From Isohypsibius dastychi (taxonomy: Eukaryota > Tardigrada > Eutardigrada > Parachela > Isohypsibiidae), in contig JAQIWT010000153.1 of the NCBI GenBank assembly GCA_034696485.1, positions 1 through 31,394 of the forward strand: a stretch of DNA of 31,394 bases. Direction: 5' to 3'. The notes below the pieces were generated by a model. That model was not told the origin of the DNA and did not search any database. It was given only the letters and a program-made list of their open reading frames with translations. Below are positions 10,200-22,540 of this stretch, one piece after another (the stretch's first letter is position 1; each line of letters begins with the position of its first letter). Position numbers and translations under genes: made by a program.

Positions 10200-11710
10200 A
10201 TGAGGCTCTCAATATTACTACTCGCATGGTTTCATAACGTCCCGAAGTCCGATGCTCTCCCTCTGGAATATCCAGTTGATCAATCAAGTACGGTGAATAT
10301 CTTCAGTCTGGAACTGCAGATCTTCTGTTATTTCTCTCACCAATGTGTAACAGATTCAATCAAGAACGACCTGTCCGGAATACTGAAGGACCATCATGCT
10401 ATTGAACGTATTGTCGGAGGAACTGCAGTAAGTTGTCTGTAGTGGGAGTATCGATGCATTACCACAACATAATTGTCAACAGGCAGTTCCCCATAGCTGG
10501 CCATGGCAAGTTCTCATAGCCAATATGCAGGGCTCATCAGTTCATATTCATTGTGGTGGCGTGGTGGTGTGTATCTATATTCATTCCATGAAAAATTAGA
10601 TCCTAACTTCGACGGTTGTACTTTTAGCTGAGCAACAACTGGATTCTTACAGCCGCACATTGCTGTGAGCCATAGTAAGTCACATTGGCTCGTTCGCAGC
10701 TTCAAAAACTTTTTTCGAAGCTTGTGTTTCTTGGAAGTAAAACAGTTTGGAGTATCTCTCCAGTTGAGCTCATCTGGTCTGCCAGGTGAATTATACCCGG
10801 AGTATTGTTTTCCTTACCCCTGGGTATCCTTCTCCTGAAAAACCAGATGAGCCAACGAGAATTTGAACGACCTTTAAAGAATGTTTGATGAAGTGAAACC
10901 GTTTCTATTTTGTCTCTGCTTATGAGTTGGTCTTCAGTGCTGTGGGTGCTATTCGGGCTATTGTCGGTGACCATGACATGACAGTTTCAACTGAGCCACA
11001 TCAGATGACTACAACCATTGAAAATGTCATCATCCATCCTTCTTATAGTCAGACCAACGAGTTTGACAACGACTTCTGCCTGTTGAAGAGTAAAAAAGTC
11101 AGATAGCTCGTTTCACAAAATGTCAGTTTAGTGATGACCTTTGGGCTCTGCAGATTATCAACTACAACGAACATGTGCAACCAATATGTCTAACGAACGT
11201 AACCACAGCAGCCGCATATAGCGAATGCTGGACCACTGGATGGGGTAGTATCAACAAACTGCTGAATGCACCGATCTACCCACCAGTCTTACATCAAGTC
11301 AAGCTGACTATCATGGATCAGAACTTCTGTCGGCTTTTATACCCAACTCTACTGACAAACAACATGCTATGTGCAAATGTACCTGGTAAAGGCAGGTCAG
11401 TTTCTACAACTCCATGCGCCATCTTTTCCATTTCTCTGAATCGGAACTGAAAAGGCAGTGTATTGTTGCAGTTGCATTGGGGATAGTGGAGGACCGTTTC
11501 ACTGCCGACAAAGCAGCTCCTCCGAATGGGAGCTAGTCGGGGTCACTTCATTCGTTCCATCCGTGTATGTAGTCCAACTTTCGTCTCAAGCGTAATTCAT
11601 TGTTGTGTTGCAGTGGTTGTGGTCATGCGGTCTATCCGCCTGTATATGCCAGGGTAACTGAAGCTCTGAGTTGGATAGAAAATGTCACCGCTATCACCGC
11701 CTGCTCTTAA
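10200..11710 (+). CDS. Secreted elastase-like S1 serine protease, complete
   Basis: Chymotrypsin-fold endopeptidase made as a zymogen. Exons 10200-10427, 10483-10566, 10628-10674, 10938-11097, 11154-11395, 11472-11564 and 11614-11710 give 316 residues; if 10288-10353 is a 66-nt in-frame intron (GTACGG to AACAG) the product is 294. I favour the intron, because those 22 codons look unlike a propeptide. Signal peptide MRLSILLLAWF; activation site ERIVGG, then PHSWPWQ. Catalytic triad: His in TAAHC, Asp in DNDFCLL, Ser in GDSGGP. The S1 pocket has Gly at position 189, Ser at 190 and Val at 216 (chymotrypsin numbering), not the Asp189 of trypsin. The segment GVTSFVPSVGC matches pancreatic elastases closely, so cleavage after small aliphatic residues is inferred. 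The short catalytic-His exon is followed by a 263-nt intron. Digestive or secreted function likely; exact role unknown. Confidence 0.92.
10761..10854. repeat. Degenerate foldback inside protease intron 3
   Basis: An 11-bp perfect inverted repeat (GCTCATCTGGT at 10768-10778, its complement at 10842-10852) continues inward through a pair matching at 12 of 16 positions (10783-10798 with 10822-10837). The host intron (10675-10937) is 263 nt where most introns of this gene are 49-76 nt, so an old insertion of about 200 bp is a reasonable reading. Confidence 0.5.
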
Positions 11711-11972
11711 CGGATCGACCTTTTCCTCCAAAATCAAATACTCAAATCATCGAATATTCTCGTTGGTTATTTGAGCGTCATGTGCTTTAAAATGCAATCA
11801 TATCAGAAAGTGATGGACAGCGTAATATTTATCAATCGGACTAGTTGATCATCTCATCAATATTCGCATCACATGCATCATTTGAGCACGTCTAAAATAT
11901 TCATCTTCCACGAACGCACGTCACTCGAATCGTTAATCGTTTTAATCTGCGCAAGTAGGAAAAAAACAAATT

Positions 11973-14229
11973 TCAGCGCTTCTCCAATCGAAACATCTTT
12001 TTGAAGGCTGCCCGAAAGTCAGGTGAGAAGATGGTATAGATGATTGGATTGAGAGTGCTGTTGACATAACCCAGCCATAAGAAGAATGATTCGACGATAT
12101 GAGGTAGGACACAATCGTCACCGCAGACTGGCCTGACGATGGCATAGATGAAGAATGGCAGCCAGCATGCAACAAATGATAGAGTGATGATCGCCAATGT
12201 TGTTGCCGCTTTCTTCTCACGTCTTAGTAGAGTCTGGTGGCGCGCCGATAAACTTGAGCCTTTTTTCGATCTAATTGATCCACCTGGTTTAACCAGAAAA
12301 AATTACAGACCAGAATTCAGTTGACATTGGCTGAGTTCGAAGGCGCTGAAATTCAGCAGATTGGTAGTTTTCATAAGGGTGGAAACTCACCAGAGTTGGT
12401 TGTTAGAACAGTTCCATTGCTTGCTTTCCTTATGAGAGACCCACCAGGGGGCAGTTCCTCATCAGAATGAACCGTCTGAGTACTATTCCCTCGACTCCTA
12501 GCAACACCCCCTGCTGAGCCTCCGAACGACGTGCGTTTCTGACGCGGCGATCCATAGCGTTTATGCGGCGACCCACGAGGGAACTTGAGTCGCGATCTCC
12601 AATTTCCATTTTGAAAGGTCGTTGTCATCTGGGTTGGGGTGGATGGGTTGGATGTTGGGGTAGTCGGGACCGATGGATACATGCTTGTCGCATCACGCTC
12701 AATCTTGCCAATTTCATGGAGCGTACTCGCCAATGTCGTCTCCATTCGCTTACGAACTCGACTTCGTGTTCGTTGGAAAATCAGTCCGTAAAGAATGAGG
12801 ATTCCGATCAGTGGAAGGTAGAATGCGCAAGTTGTCCCGAAGATTTGAAACGAGATATTCTGGCTGACCAGACATATTCCTTGTGATATGCGAACAGCGT
12901 ATAATTCATCCCGCCATCCCATAACAGGCCCTATGGCCAAGACGATCGACAAGAGCCAGATTAATGCTAACGCGATGTACATCATGTTGAGCGATCGATT
13001 TTGGATGTAACGCATATTTGTGATGGAGAAATATCGGTCCAGGGCAATGGCAACTAGATGTAAGATTGATGAAGTACATAAGCATACATCAAGGACATTC
13101 CAAATATCACAGGGAACTGCGCCGAGGATCCAGAAACCGACAAAGTCGGCAATGGCCGCAAAAGGCATCACCTGTTATACAAAAAATCAAATCAACTCGA
13201 AGTACATGTGGACTTAGTCAGAAGATGAGTTTTGAATCTTGCAAATAAGTCTCAACAACCCACATGTGCTGGAAATTGGTTTCTTTATCCTCTACCACTA
13301 TAGTTTTTATGTTGTAAACAGCGGAAATTCGTGACAGACCCTCAGAAAAAGACCAAACCAAATTCAATACTGGGTGAGCACTGAGCTCAAACTGAGCAGT
13401 GTTGATAATTCCAGTAGAACGGTCGCGGGGACCTTGCCTCCAAAACATTTCCTTCTTTATAATTTATTCAATTTGCAAGAAATTCGCGTAGACAGAACGA
13501 GGCAAAACATTTTCAACGCTTATAACAAAACATTCTTGGCTTTTAACAAAACACTTCTTGGCGAAGACGAAGGTTAATGTTTCCGAAAAGAGAGCAACAT
13601 TTTCCTCCGTTTTTCACAGAAAACTCATGCTGAGGTTTTCTATCGCACGTTCCTGGGGTTTTCCCATAGAACGGTTTCAAAGGTCAACTATAACAAAGTT
13701 TCGATAAAGCATGTTGAATTCATTGTACTGAAAGAAGGACAAACGAATACCAAATACAGTACTGCACTCTGCGCCTCGCTTGAATATGACAAAAAATATC
13801 GTGATGGTGATCTATGTTACATATATTCAAGTCTGTCTTGTCGTGACCTTCAATTTGCACATTGTAGAACTTAAGCGTGAATCTTACCACTAGGCCAACC
13901 AACAGATCGGCATAGGCCAAGGAGACAATGAGTTTATTTTGTGGCGCTTGTAGTGCTTTGGATTGGTGGACGGCGACAATGACACAAATATTTCCGACAA
14001 CTGTGAAGACGACAAGGATGGCGCAGAAAATGAGTGTAACAACCGACCAGAATCCAAACGATTCGGGCATTTGTAAGACCGGCTCGCTAGTGACATTATC
14101 CTCCGTGTGCAATGATGATGATGGTGAAGTGATATTCAAGATGGTGGCGATCGTTACGGCCGGAATACGATGAAGATGTGAGATATTCCCATTCGACAAA
14201 TGATATGGTGTCAGATGAAGGACTTCCAT
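11973..14229 (-). CDS. Serotonin-type biogenic amine GPCR (5-HT1/5-HT7-like)
   Basis: Amine receptor of 477 residues in three coding exons: 14229-13888, 13171-12391, 12283-11973. The outer N-terminus has sequons NIS, NIT and NVT. Landmarks: GN in TM1 (79-80), LAYADLL in TM2 (Asp108), amine-binding Asp142 in LDVCLC, DRY at 159-161, TM3/ECL2 cysteines 135 and 214, CWLPFF in TM6 and NPIIY in TM7. In TM5 the residues at 5.43 and 5.46 are Thr and Ala, and the segment [12 protein letters not shown] is typical of invertebrate 5-HT receptors, whereas dopamine and octopamine receptors usually have serines there. The third cytoplasmic loop is long (about 250-400), rich in Ser, Thr and Pro, and lies mostly in exon 2. 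The tail is very short, as in amine receptors with long third loops. The start is set by an acceptor (TTTGTAG) 17 nt upstream. Introns are 716 and 107 nt. Subtype and G-protein coupling are uncertain. Confidence 0.92.
13518..13560. repeat. Two-copy tandem repeat, unit about 21-22 bp
   Basis: Two imperfect copies, 13518-13538 and 13539-13560, each reading GCTT.TAACAAAACA followed by TTCTTG. They lie in the first intron between coding exons of the serotonin-type receptor and probably arose by slippage. Confidence 0.6.
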
Positions 14230-14245
14230 GATCACATTACCGACT

Positions 14246-14252
14246 TCTACAA
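14246..14252 (-). promoter_or_regulatory. 3' splice site before the serotonin-type receptor start codon
   Basis: On the minus strand TTTTCTGTTTGTAG ends at 14247-14246, followed by 17 nt and then the ATG at 14229. Those 17 nt include an ATG immediately followed by TGA (14237-14232), a one-codon upstream frame. Confidence 0.6.
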
Positions 14253-17200
14253 ACAGAAAACCCAATGATTATTGAGCTGATCGATGTACGCACAAAGCAA
14301 TACAAGGAATGTAGAGCCAACACCTTAAAAACTAATCCTTTGACCGATTTTAAATTAAATTCTTGATCGGCTCATTCTTTTCGGTCTAGGAGTTATGACA
14401 TAACTAGGAAATGTGATTAATCGATATCAACAAAACCAGAGCCAAAGACAGTTTTCAACGAAACTGATGGATGTACAGTGCATCACGGATGACGGCGAAA
14501 CCTCATGAAAAAATCAGGGTTACTTGTGACAGTTTTAGATGAGAGTTTTAGTTTGAACAACAAACAACCTTTGTGCTATCCGAAAAAGTTATTTCTTAGC
14601 AGCTGACTTGCAGAGCATGAACTGAAAAACAAAAGTAAAAATAAAACACAAACCAGAAATCTACATTTTGACCGGAACGTTTACGAGGAGTTGCGCAGTA
14701 ATGAAGAGTACATCCGTGAAGAAACTCTCTAGAAATTCGTTGGGAAAAACTTCCAACATCGTTTTTTCCCCTACCGACTGAAATCTAACAGTGCATCATT
14801 CTTGTTCAGTTCAAAATCGTCGTAGTCCCAAAAGGTTCCCAATTTTTTTGTCGGAAAATCTGGAGCATGCATTACATACAGCTGTAACATCAGATCGGGT
14901 CTTCGGTGAAGGAAGATAACAACAGTTTGAACCATCAGGTATTTCGCTGAGCGAATAGGTAAACTAGCGTGAAAACTCAGAGGTCGGAAGCTTGTGATAA
15001 AAAGCAAACAGACCCACTTAGCCTGAATCCTTCTAACCCCCGTATCTCACGTACCATTCAATGTCCATAATTCCTCATCAACCACATAACTCAGAAGATC
15101 ACGGTAAGAGATGAATAATGATCACGGATTACCCCTCTAACACTTTTATCATCCATGGTACAGAAAAGAGACACGCTCTCACGTAGTGACTCCCAAAAAA
15201 AGCGTCAGAAGCTATCCGAAACGAACTTGAGCTAATAGGTTGGCGATAATCGTTTCTTTCTAAGGAGATGATTGTCAACAAGAGCAAATGAACTCTCAAC
15301 CTCTGCAACATGAGTAAACTGAGAAGTTGCAAGGGGAAAAATGGGAAGGGACTTGAAAACAAAGCTATAAATAATTTGATATCTTCTGTGGCTCCTCAGC
15401 TAATGGAGAACGGATATTATAGAGGAGAGCGTTGAAGGTATGAATCAAAATATCCGTTGATTCACGTGAACTGAGAACAGTATGACGCTGTTAACGTGCT
15501 TAATCATCTCAAGGTCACCAGTTGTTGCATTGACCCGTGCCAGAGAAACCTCGATGAAATTTGTTAATTTGAGGCTTACACGCCCTGAGAAATTCAGAGC
15601 GGGATGAGGGACAGTTAAGGAGATTTGAGTTCTTGGAGGATTTACGCATCGTGTGATGAGCCATTTCCCCCGAGGACAAGTGCCTTGTTACAAAAAGAAG
15701 CATAGACTTTCTCCGCAATAAAACTAGAGAAAAGGTCATAAAAGTAAAACAAAACGATGTCTAGGAAGGCTAATAATAAAAAGTGCTCCCGAAGATATCT
15801 CTTTTAGATAGCAGATTGAATTAATAATGAAGAAAGAATGGTTGTTTGGACAGGCTGTCAAATCTGAGCAACATTGTTACGACTCACTTCATATTGGACC
15901 AGACCAGACTTGGCGGAACGCGACAAAGCAGCTCCTCACTTTACCCAGAATCACTCAGGACTCATGAGGACAATCGTAAGGCTACATGGTGGTGACTACA
16001 TGGGATACATGGCCAAGAGCAACACATATGAAAACGTGTGAATAATCTCCATAAACTCGGAAATCCAAGCAGTTAGGAGCAAAACAATATCTTCATTTCA
16101 TCACTGAACTACGGTTGCGCTCAAAGACGGAAGCAACTCAATTATCTATCGATTATGGGATGAGCAAATGCCGATCTTCTAACTTCATCATATTCATCAT
16201 CCATAACCGCCATCCCCTTGACATTCGACACTAAAAAAAGAATCAAAAGGCGGAGCTGGTTAGGGGACCACGTTCACAAAATTACCAGCATATATCATTT
16301 TTTGGACAGGCCAGATTTTTGCTATAAGAACATCTCCTAATCTATATTGGTCTTCTCAACCAGCATTTCGGAAGACCCTGGTTTGAACAATGCAGCCGTC
16401 TGTTACTACTCTGATTTATTTGGTTTATTCGATTCATTCATTCACTCGTTCAAACACTGTTTGAATAAGTAGCAAGTCAAGAAGTTTGTAGATCGAAAAG
16501 TTGAGGATGGAGTCGAAAATTTGAAGACACAGATGTCGAGGGTGTGGGCATAAACAGGCAACAGTAGGGAGCATTGTGAATAAAAATAATAAGTCTAGCC
16601 AGCCAGTGAAAAACAAGGGTTCTGTTGAACGTAAGCTGGGCTTAGAGAAAAGGGGTGCGCGAAAGAGAAAGTTGAGTGGACGATAAATCAGAATTAAATC
16701 GATGACAAATCGCATTTCAATACTCATTACCACTAATTGCCAAAGCCATTTCCCCGCCGAATGACCCCTAGAGTCAGAGTCGACAAGGCAAGAACAGATT
16801 GCATTCCATTCTATAGCGACATGGGAATTGCATTCCAAGCCCACACAGATCAGTGACTTGATATCACGCCCAACGCTCAACTTGGTTCATTCTGCATCAG
16901 CTACGAACTTCTGAACATGTGCTCTGGAATTACCAAGCGAAGGCGCGTGGGTGTACCGAGTTCTAGCTGGGTTTTCTTGACCCCTGGTGTGGAAGACATT
17001 GACTGAGACCGACCCCAGCTTTTCTAACCGTAGGTTAAACCGGCAATCAATAGAGCCAAAACACGCCATAGCCCGTGATAGTTCATATCTTTGACGTTTG
17101 TTCACATGCTTCAAAGTTCAAACACTTCCATGTTCCACCCAAGAAGGAGTGAGCATGATGTCCTTGACCCGGCAGTTTCATGGCTCTTGAAAGAAGAAGG

Positions 17201-20200
17201 CATGCAGACAGTATTGTTTTTTGTTGACTCTGAGAAATGTGGACAGTAACTTAAGCCGGGGATGTTAGGAGCATTAGGCGTTTGATTATTGCCTTCACTT
17301 GAATAGAAACGAGGAGATTATCCTGTTCTGTCCCTCCTCGAGAGAATACTTGTCAAGTGCTCCACATTGGTTGGAGTTGCTTAATTAAAATTCGATTAAG
17401 CGGCCTCCTATCACCAAAACAGGCATACTCTCCCTCTCACATCCTTGGAACGTGACTAGAATCTACTATTTTCTCTGATCAAACACATGTCCCATAAGGA
17501 GTGATAGAAAGGGACAAGAGGCACAGAGAGGTCGATAATCGGTGATACCATTTCCTTCATCCCAACTTGTTTCTCACTCATTCTCTTTCCGGGGGTCCTC
17601 CGTTCCCCCTGCGGTTATGTTGGTTGTGGACTGCATCGGTAATTAGCCAATATTTACACTTGACTAAAACTTCCACGCGCTAGATTTGTACGCATCAAAA
17701 GTAAAGAAACGAATGCGTATCAATTGCAGGAATATTTTGGAAATCACGCTGTGGGATCAGGTTTCTGTTTGGGTTGGTTAACAACTCATTCTCACGAGAA
17801 TCGACACTGATACTACACCATGTTTGTTTCGCAAAGGTTTCGTGATGTTTTGCTCATGTTTCATTACTCTTCCCCATTGCAACCGCTTTTGTTTTCATGG
17901 CATATAAACACACCACCATCTGAAACCACGTCTTCACTATTGTAAACTTTTACCTGAAGAAATAGCAATTGGAGAGAAATACATGGAATGCTACTATAAG
18001 TAAATCTCGTTAAGGTCTTCATCGAGAAAACCTGTGTGAGACTGTATCGGTCAAAGCGACGCACGTTGTACTCGAGAGTCTGGTGAAGTGCGGTTAAACA
18101 CTTTGTAGCGTCAGGTTTTGAGAGCATTGATTTCCAGGGTGCGAGGAGGGGAAGGAAACTCCAATAAAAGTAATCAAATATATTCGATGGCACCTTGGTT
18201 GATAATTGCATAAAGCCAGCCAGCCACTTCGCATCCCCTCCTGTTCCTGTTTCCAACTATATTGACTTTTCTCTGTATTGGTTTTGCCTGGCGGGCATTT
18301 TAATCGCACTAAGTGCTTAACTTTACGCATTGAAAATCACATCGATTATTTGCAAACACTCGAGCATGTTTTGTGATATTTTACGCGCCTTTTCAATCTA
18401 TAATCACATTCACAGACAAACTGATTGTTCCTCTTATTATTCACAGACCCTACTTTTCAAGTCCAAAACAATCGTGACCTTACATTGATTGGCGAACACT
18501 TTGCTTTCTCGGAATAGCCGTGAAACCAATTCCGCTCTTTTGTCAGCCTTAAATGCGCTTTCATGTTCACTGTGAGCAATTTCACGGAGATTATAAGGCT
18601 GGGGAAAAATCAATGGGCGTGAGAAGAAAGAGCGGAAAAGAAAAGATAAAAATTAGACTGAGAAAACCTATCTAGAAAGAAAACGGAAACGCTCTTTTTT
18701 TCCTTCTTCCGTCCCTCCTCCTATACAAGGGAGAATGAAGCTCAAACGCCCTTGAGAAGACATGGTTGACTCGCGGTTTCCTGTATGTAACAGTTTTGAT
18801 TGCACGACTCTGATCCGATTCAATGAGCTCTTTAGAAAAATAAACGCAGGAAATCCCAGTCTGTCCGTCGGCTCAAACCGAAACCGCAAGCGCCAAAAAA
18901 AACGTCTAGTGTTCGGGTGAGAAAACATGATTTTTTGTCGAGTTAACGAGGCAGAAACTGCCAACATGTTTTTCGATTCGAGTTGGGACTGCTGGGAGTC
19001 TCGCATTGATTACCTGGCTTTTTGTGATTTAGAGTAGAGACAAATTGGAGGTTTGTTGAAATGGAGCATGTGCCTTTTCACTTTTTCTAATTCTCTAAAG
19101 TGACACGCAACTCAATATTACTGTCCTCCCAACCGATCCTCCCAAACACGCAAACGCACTGCCATCAATTTTCCCAACAAGCGTTTTCTTTGGCCTGATG
19201 TTTGCCATATCAAGTTGAGCCAACACAATCCAGATTACCAAAGAGTCGTCTTGTTTGCGAGAACAACAAGGTGAACATCGCGTGGTCTGATTTCAAACAC
19301 TGAAATCCAGAAAGCACCCGTGATTCTGTTTTGGAAGAACTACGTTCTTCGAAATGGTACAGTCCAGCACATTTCGGGAACATTCGGTTACAAAAACAAC
19401 TACACTTATTCTCCCCAATTTTCACGCTGAAGCCTGTCATAACGTGGGTTCTTTTATAGGAACAAACCCGCCTGACGGCGCAACACCAGCAAAGCTGCGT
19501 AGTATACACTAATGTGACCCTCATTTCTTTTACTTTTACATGAAGTGTGTATACAATGTTCAATATGGGGATATTCCCGGTTGATACGTAAGAGATGTTA
19601 AGTTTAAGTTGTTGCCATTCTCATTCTCATCTCAATGCGTAATGGTAGATGTTGAATTTGTTTGGTTTCGCATGGTTGATCATGAGGATGAAGTTGAGTG
19701 ATGAAGATGAACGCCCTATATCGCTCAATTGCTGACCTGCGACTTGTGTTCCTCTCCTCTTTCATGAACTTGGGACATTCCTCAAACGCTCATGATATAT
19801 CTCATGACATTTCTTCAATATCAATCGATTTTCATGTCAAAGACCACTCTTTGTTGCGGCGACAATAAAACTAATTATCGAAACCTTTTGCCTTGCCTAC
19901 AAAATCATATTCATTTTCCCCCCTTTGATTGATTGGGGCATTTACAAATCAGAGGAAAAATCACAGCTTTGCTCTCATGAGAGAAACATTGTCTGGGGAT
20001 CGGTCTAGACTTCGCTCATACGTAAAATAAATCTCACTCGTGGAACAAAAAAAAAGAATATCAGGAGCCCCAGCCGTTCAAGATTGCAACAAGAAATGAC
20101 AGCTGCGAATCATGGAATAATTCAAATGGAAGCAGGTCAAGTGGCGTTCTGTGATTGGCTGTCTGACCATTGACCTGATAGACACTTGACCAATCAGTCT

Positions 20201-20308
20201 AATGTACAGCTGAATGTTTTGCGGTGAGATTAAAGAGAGACACGACAACAAAGTGCTTTTTGATTGACAAACTCTAACCTCTGCATTCATCGCAATAAAC
20301 ATGTCCTC

Positions 20309-20324
20309 TATTAATGCATTAATA
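20309..20324. other. 16-bp perfect palindrome of homeodomain/POU-site type
   Basis: TATTAATGCATTAATA reads the same on both strands. It combines two TTAAT half-sites around an ATGCAT core, a pattern bound by homeodomain and POU factors in general. Binding is inferred only from resemblance. Confidence 0.3.
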
Positions 20325-21066
20325 ATAATAATGGACTTGAAACTCTGCTAAATAGTATAGTGGTCTACCTGTTCTAATCCATAATATTTGCAAATGGAAA
20401 GGTCAAATAATCCATATCCGATCGAAGGGGAAGCAGTGAGCAATCAATCCATGAAAATACAGTAGCTCATCGAAATGTGAATAACAATCCGTGATTCAAG
20501 CAGGAAGATGTAGTAAATCAAATTGCAGCACTAGCTCTCTGAAATACGAGCTGGTCTGTTCCGTTCAAAACATTTGCAATAAAAAAAACTTGTCCGACGC
20601 GAAGGAACGACTACACTGCTGCCATTCATTCGGGGATTAAAGAAGAGTAGGGGAAAGATAAAAGTGGGAGGAGTTTTATTGCCATGTTTTGCATTATTGG
20701 GAGGAGAGAACGAACAGACTCTGTTCTGCAGTGAAGTACTCCGTTTCAGTGGCGGGTTTTAGAAACACGTTTTTGTCATGCTCGGGAAACAAGCTTGCCG
20801 AAAAAATCGCAGAACAAAAAATTTCAAAACTACATCAGCTATACAGATTTGGAAGTCAGAACGGAATTCGTGGAGAATTTGACCTTGAACCGAGGAAGCA
20901 GCTGATCCCTGGAGATGTCTCGTCATGTCCTCCAGGTAGCCTACCGGATTTGCTTGTCTCTCCTAATGAAAACCGATCCGTCTTTGATTTTGCTGCATGA
21001 TCGGCCAGAATGACGTAAATGTATGCAACTAAACCAACGCAATTAAAAAAAGTGTTATATAATCGG

Positions 21067-21205
21067 TAAGACCTTGAAGAAAATATGCAGGGATTATTTT
21101 TTTTGAATGAAAAAAAATCCGCACGTGTTGAGAAGCTGGTCAGCCGGAGTAATGTAAGAGCAGGAAAAGGTCATGTGATTCGCCTAATCCGGCTTCAAGG
21201 TCTTA
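21067..21205. repeat. Inverted repeat with TA boundaries, 139 bp
   Basis: GTAAGACCTTGAAG at 21066-21079 has its perfect 14-bp reverse complement at 21193-21206. Trimmed to TA on each side, it leaves 11-bp inverted ends. It could be a decayed TA-specific MITE or a chance repeat; the inner sequence does not pair convincingly. Confidence 0.4.
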
Positions 21206-22527
21206 CACACTCACTGTAAGGTAGTATTTCCCAAGATACGGGAAGCAGTCAAATATTGTCTAATCATTGAGCATATTTCCACAGGGAAAATAAGTGGTGT
21301 GAGAATGAGCGCTCTCAAACGGAAGAAAAATGAATGTATTTTCCTCCACGAAATTATGTTTTTTGTTGTCGCCGAAGAGCAGGGCACATCGTTTAGATTT
21401 CCATATCTGTCACCGCACCACTTTTATTGTTAAGAGCTCTGGAACACGGATGCTGTACACTATGCTCAATCTGCAAGTTGCCTCAACAAGAATTATTCTC
21501 ATCTTCGACCGATTATCTTTGCCTGCCCGTTAACGTGGTCACACTCCGAGAATGTGAGCCGCATAAGCAAGCAAGCTGATTGGCAAATCATGAAATTGTA
21601 TTTGGCTAGAACTAATTTGTACATAGCATACAGGGTAGGCAAGTGACCACATTCAACGGTACTATACCATTATCGGGGTCATGCATCAGATTTTATTCAA
21701 GGGTGGTGGGTTTGTTGAACCCTGTTTTATATACTTCTTGAGGAGCACGGTGCGGTGAATGCGGTGTTGCTGGAAAAAAAAGCTTTGAAGGAATCGAACA
21801 GTTTCAATCGATTATAGATTCACGAGGGAAGAGTATACCAGCAGAGCATTCCCAAGGATGAAAGTTGTGCTAGTGTCATCGTTAATTAAAGATGTAAAAT
21901 ATATCTAGTCGCATGTGGTAGAGAGTGGATGTTTCCGGTCAGATTGACAGACTTTATTCCCAAGTGTTCCTCAATCTCAAACGCTACGCGCCTCTTGGAG
22001 CATGACAAACAAACTTAATGAGCTCAACACTCTTCCCTCATTTTTAATCGCACATCTAATGCGAAGGCGCTGATATATGTATTAGAGCAAAGGAGGAAGG
22101 AAAGATATCAAGTGTCCTGTTTCCGTTCCGGTTTCCCCCCATGCACATGTAAATGAATGTTTGGATTGGAGTAGCGGGAGAAAAGTAAAAATCAGCATGA
22201 TGTTTGTTTACTCAGAGCTGGCTTGCGTTATGGGTCGGACGTTTGACGGTTGGGCGTCAGGAGGAAATTGATTAAATCACTTTAGAGTAATGGGACAAGT
22301 CCATTTAGGAGTGGAGGATTAGATGATAATTCACAGCAGTCACTCACTCACTCTCACCCTCTCCCTCTACCCCTTCCACTCCCTTTGGGATAAACAACTT
22401 GTCCAAACTCTTAATGACTGACTGTGATTTCTTCGGATTTCTAATCCATCTTACATACAGTACTGTACACCGCGCAAATGTGACCTTCATCCTGATTCCA
22501 CTAATCTAGCACAGTCATAGTTCCTCT

Positions 22528-22540
22528 CCCCCCCCCCCCC
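22528..22540. repeat. C13 homopolymer
   Basis: Run of 13 C, following a CT-rich stretch. Comparable G runs occur at 4729-4740, 9022-9036 and 31362-31378. Confidence 0.9.

Noticed and set aside
16434-16880. 148-codon open frame on the minus strand
   Set aside because: No signal of a protein family, no convincing splice sites to neighbouring exons, and low-complexity hydrophobic composition expected from AT-rich DNA read by chance.
17864-18256. 130-codon open frame on the minus strand
   Set aside because: No recognisable motif; a second frame is open over part of the same interval, and nothing joins to it.
20144-20200. Hairpin built on TGATTGG / CCAATCA
   Set aside because: The stem is short and bulged, without the length or regularity of a microRNA precursor.
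20689-21000. 103-codon open frame on the plus strand
   Set aside because: Composition is not clearly protein-like, no family features, and no supported splice partners; kept as unproven.
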